This document shows positions 57,033 to 58,045 of a stretch of DNA of 58,045 nt, one piece after another. The translations under genes and the position numbers were made by a program. The notes under the pieces are model-generated. The model saw only the letters and a program-made list of their open reading frames with translations. It was not told the origin of the DNA and made no database searches. This DNA is from JOPF133 sp052144935 (lineage in GTDB: Bacteria > Acidobacteriota > Terriglobia > Bryobacterales > Bryobacteraceae). The stretch is from NCBI GenBank assembly GCA_052144935.1, contig JBKQPR010000278.1, forward strand, positions 1 through 58,045. The letters are read 5' to 3'. How positions within the stretch are numbered: the first letter of the stretch is position 1; every line of letters starts with the position of its first letter.

Positions 57033-58045
57033 TTAAGTCAATATGGGCCCGGAAAGAGGTTCTTCACTATGGCCGGAACCACGGAGCCGTGAGACCCAGG
57101 CCGCGGCCCGTCCGAAATACAAATAGATAACCGGCGTCGTGAAAAGCGTCAGCACCTGGCTGACCAGCAGTCCACCGATGATGCAGATGCCCAGCGGTTG
57201 TCGCAATTCGGAACCCACGCCGCTGCCGAAGGCGAGAGGAACGGCGCCGAGCAGCGCGGCCATGGTGGTCATCATGATCGGACGGAAGCGCAGGAGGCAC
57301 GCCTGGTAGATCGCTTCCTCCGGCGGCTTACCTTCCTTGCGCTCCGCTTCCAGCGCAAAGTCGATCATCATGATGGCGTTCTTCTTCACAATGCCGATCA
57401 GAAGAATGATGCCGATCAGCGCAATCACATCCAGATCCTTCTTGAACAGAATCAGAGCCAGGATCGCGCCGACTCCAGCCGATGGCAGGGTAGAAAGAAT
57501 GGTGATGGGGTGGATAAAGCTCTCATAGAGCACGCCCAGAACGAGGTACACCGTGACGCAGGCCGCCAGGATCAGGATCGATTCGTTGGCCAGCGACGAT
57601 TCAAACGCGTGGGCCGTTCCCTGGAAGCTCGGTTCGATCGAGGCCGGCATGCCCAGATCTTTAGTGACCTGCTTGATATGCTGAACCGCGGCGCCCAGCG
57701 ACGCTCCGGGCGCCAGATTGAACGACAGGGTGACCACCGGAAACTGGCTCTGGGGGTTAATTGTAAGGGGGGCCGGAACGCTGGATGCAGTGACCAGCGA
57801 CCGCAGCGGCGCCGGCGCCAGCGCCGCGGCGCCGGTAAGGGCGCTATTCGTCCCCGCCAGCGCGATGGTGGTGGCCAGATTGGCGGACGCCGAACCAATG
57901 GGCACATACATGTCGCTCAGGGCCCCGGTATCCTGCTGGTAGGGCGGCGCCACTTCGAGAATCACGTGGAACTGATTGGTCTGCGTGTAGATGGTCGAAA
58001 CCTGTCTTTGGCCGAAGGAATCGTAGAGCGCATCGTCGATGTTCT
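57033..58045 (-). CDS. RND efflux pump permease (MdtB-like), 5' end cut off by the window
   Basis: The last 337 residues are present, starting within NIDDALYDSFGQRQVSTIYT at the right edge and running to the stop at 57033. The second transmembrane half is clear: LGVLYESFIHPITILSTLPS, KKNAIMMIDFALEAERKEGK, LRFRPIMMTTMAALLGAVPLA. A membrane-fusion protein gene is expected beyond the window. Confidence 0.95.
   Translation of the reverse strand, partial: NIDDALYDSFGQRQVSTIYTQTNQFHVILEVAPPYQQDTGALSDMYVPIGSASANLATTIALAGTNSALTGAAALAPAPLRSLVTASSVPAPLTINPQSQFPVVTLSFNLAPGASLGAAVQHIKQVTKDLGMPASIEPSFQGTAHAFESSLANESILILAACVTVYLVLGVLYESFIHPITILSTLPSAGVGAILALILFKKDLDVIALIGIILLIGIVKKNAIMMIDFALEAERKEGKPPEEAIYQACLLRFRPIMMTTMAALLGAVPLAFGSGVGSELRQPLGICIIGGLLVSQVLTLFTTPVIYLYFGRAAAWVSRLRGSGHSEEPLSGPILT

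Overview
This is a high-GC window whose gene content points to an Acidobacteriota soil bacterium close to Bryobacterales/Solibacter. The lineage markers are a TIGR03435 'soil-associated' protein, a PadR regulator joined to an ADOP-type MacB/FtsX permease, two proteins ending in the TIGR03437 domain, a Ser/Thr kinase fused to a WD40/TolB-like propeller, PEP-CTERM proteins and several Tat-exported carbohydrate enzymes. This assignment is inferred from gene families; there is no rRNA in the window.

Layout. 0.1-9.5 kb: an orphan ABC ATPase, a PA14-domain protein, a large S53 (kumamolisin-like) secreted protease, an FAD oxidoreductase, the TIGR03435 protein and a frameshifted GH16 glucanase. 9.6-16.5 kb: padR-ADOP operon with a clear palindromic promoter/operator, the kinase-propeller and a TPR protein. 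16.5-20.2 kb (minus strand): a DUF1080 protein, two PEP-CTERM proteins, a small exported protein and the 3' relic of an NAD-dependent epimerase. 20.4-25.6 kb: a frameshifted NHL propeller, a DUF6788 gene with a decayed transposase, a Tat-exported D-2-hydroxyacid dehydrogenase and a cytochrome c-PQQ dehydrogenase. 25.6-33.6 kb (minus strand): an outer-membrane barrel, a lone GH97 N-terminal domain, a two-gene molybdenum hydroxylase (iorAB-like), relics of DUF1080 and Gfo/Idh/MocA genes, and a PL26-like exo-rhamnogalacturonan lyase. 33.6-34.3 kb is a mosaic of short repeats, an atypical small ORF and a candidate structured RNA ending in a strong terminator. 34.3-41.2 kb: a TIM-barrel isomerase, an NHL/TIGR03437 protein, a permease relic, DoxX plus a DAO-type oxidase, and a Schlafen/AlbA_2 ATP-binding regulator preceded by a 45-bp tandem repeat. 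41.3-45.9 kb: a LigT-like 2H phosphoesterase, an M3 oligopeptidase and a histidine kinase-receiver pair. 46.1-48.6 kb: an ABC-2 permease with a degenerate ATPase. 49-52.3 kb: lpxD overlapping a LOG-family gene, a Tat/lipoprotein propeller and tRNA-Ser(GGA). 52.4-58 kb: an MdtBC-type pair of RND pumps with its outer-membrane factor; the first pump runs off the right edge.

The general picture is export and plant/soil polysaccharide breakdown (S53 protease, GH16, GH97-N, PL26, DUF1080, PQQ and Mo oxidoreductases), with signalling and efflux modules around it. Decay is frequent: two apparent single-G deletions in G runs (GH16 and the NHL gene) look alike and may be sequencing errors, while the epimerase, transposase, Gfo, DUF1080 and ADOP fragments look like real relics. 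No CRISPR array, complete insertion sequence, prophage or established defence system was found. The most interesting unexplained items are the candidate RNA at about 34.06-34.15 kb, the dispersed repeat families, the PadR operator and the ATPase lacking canonical catalytic residues.
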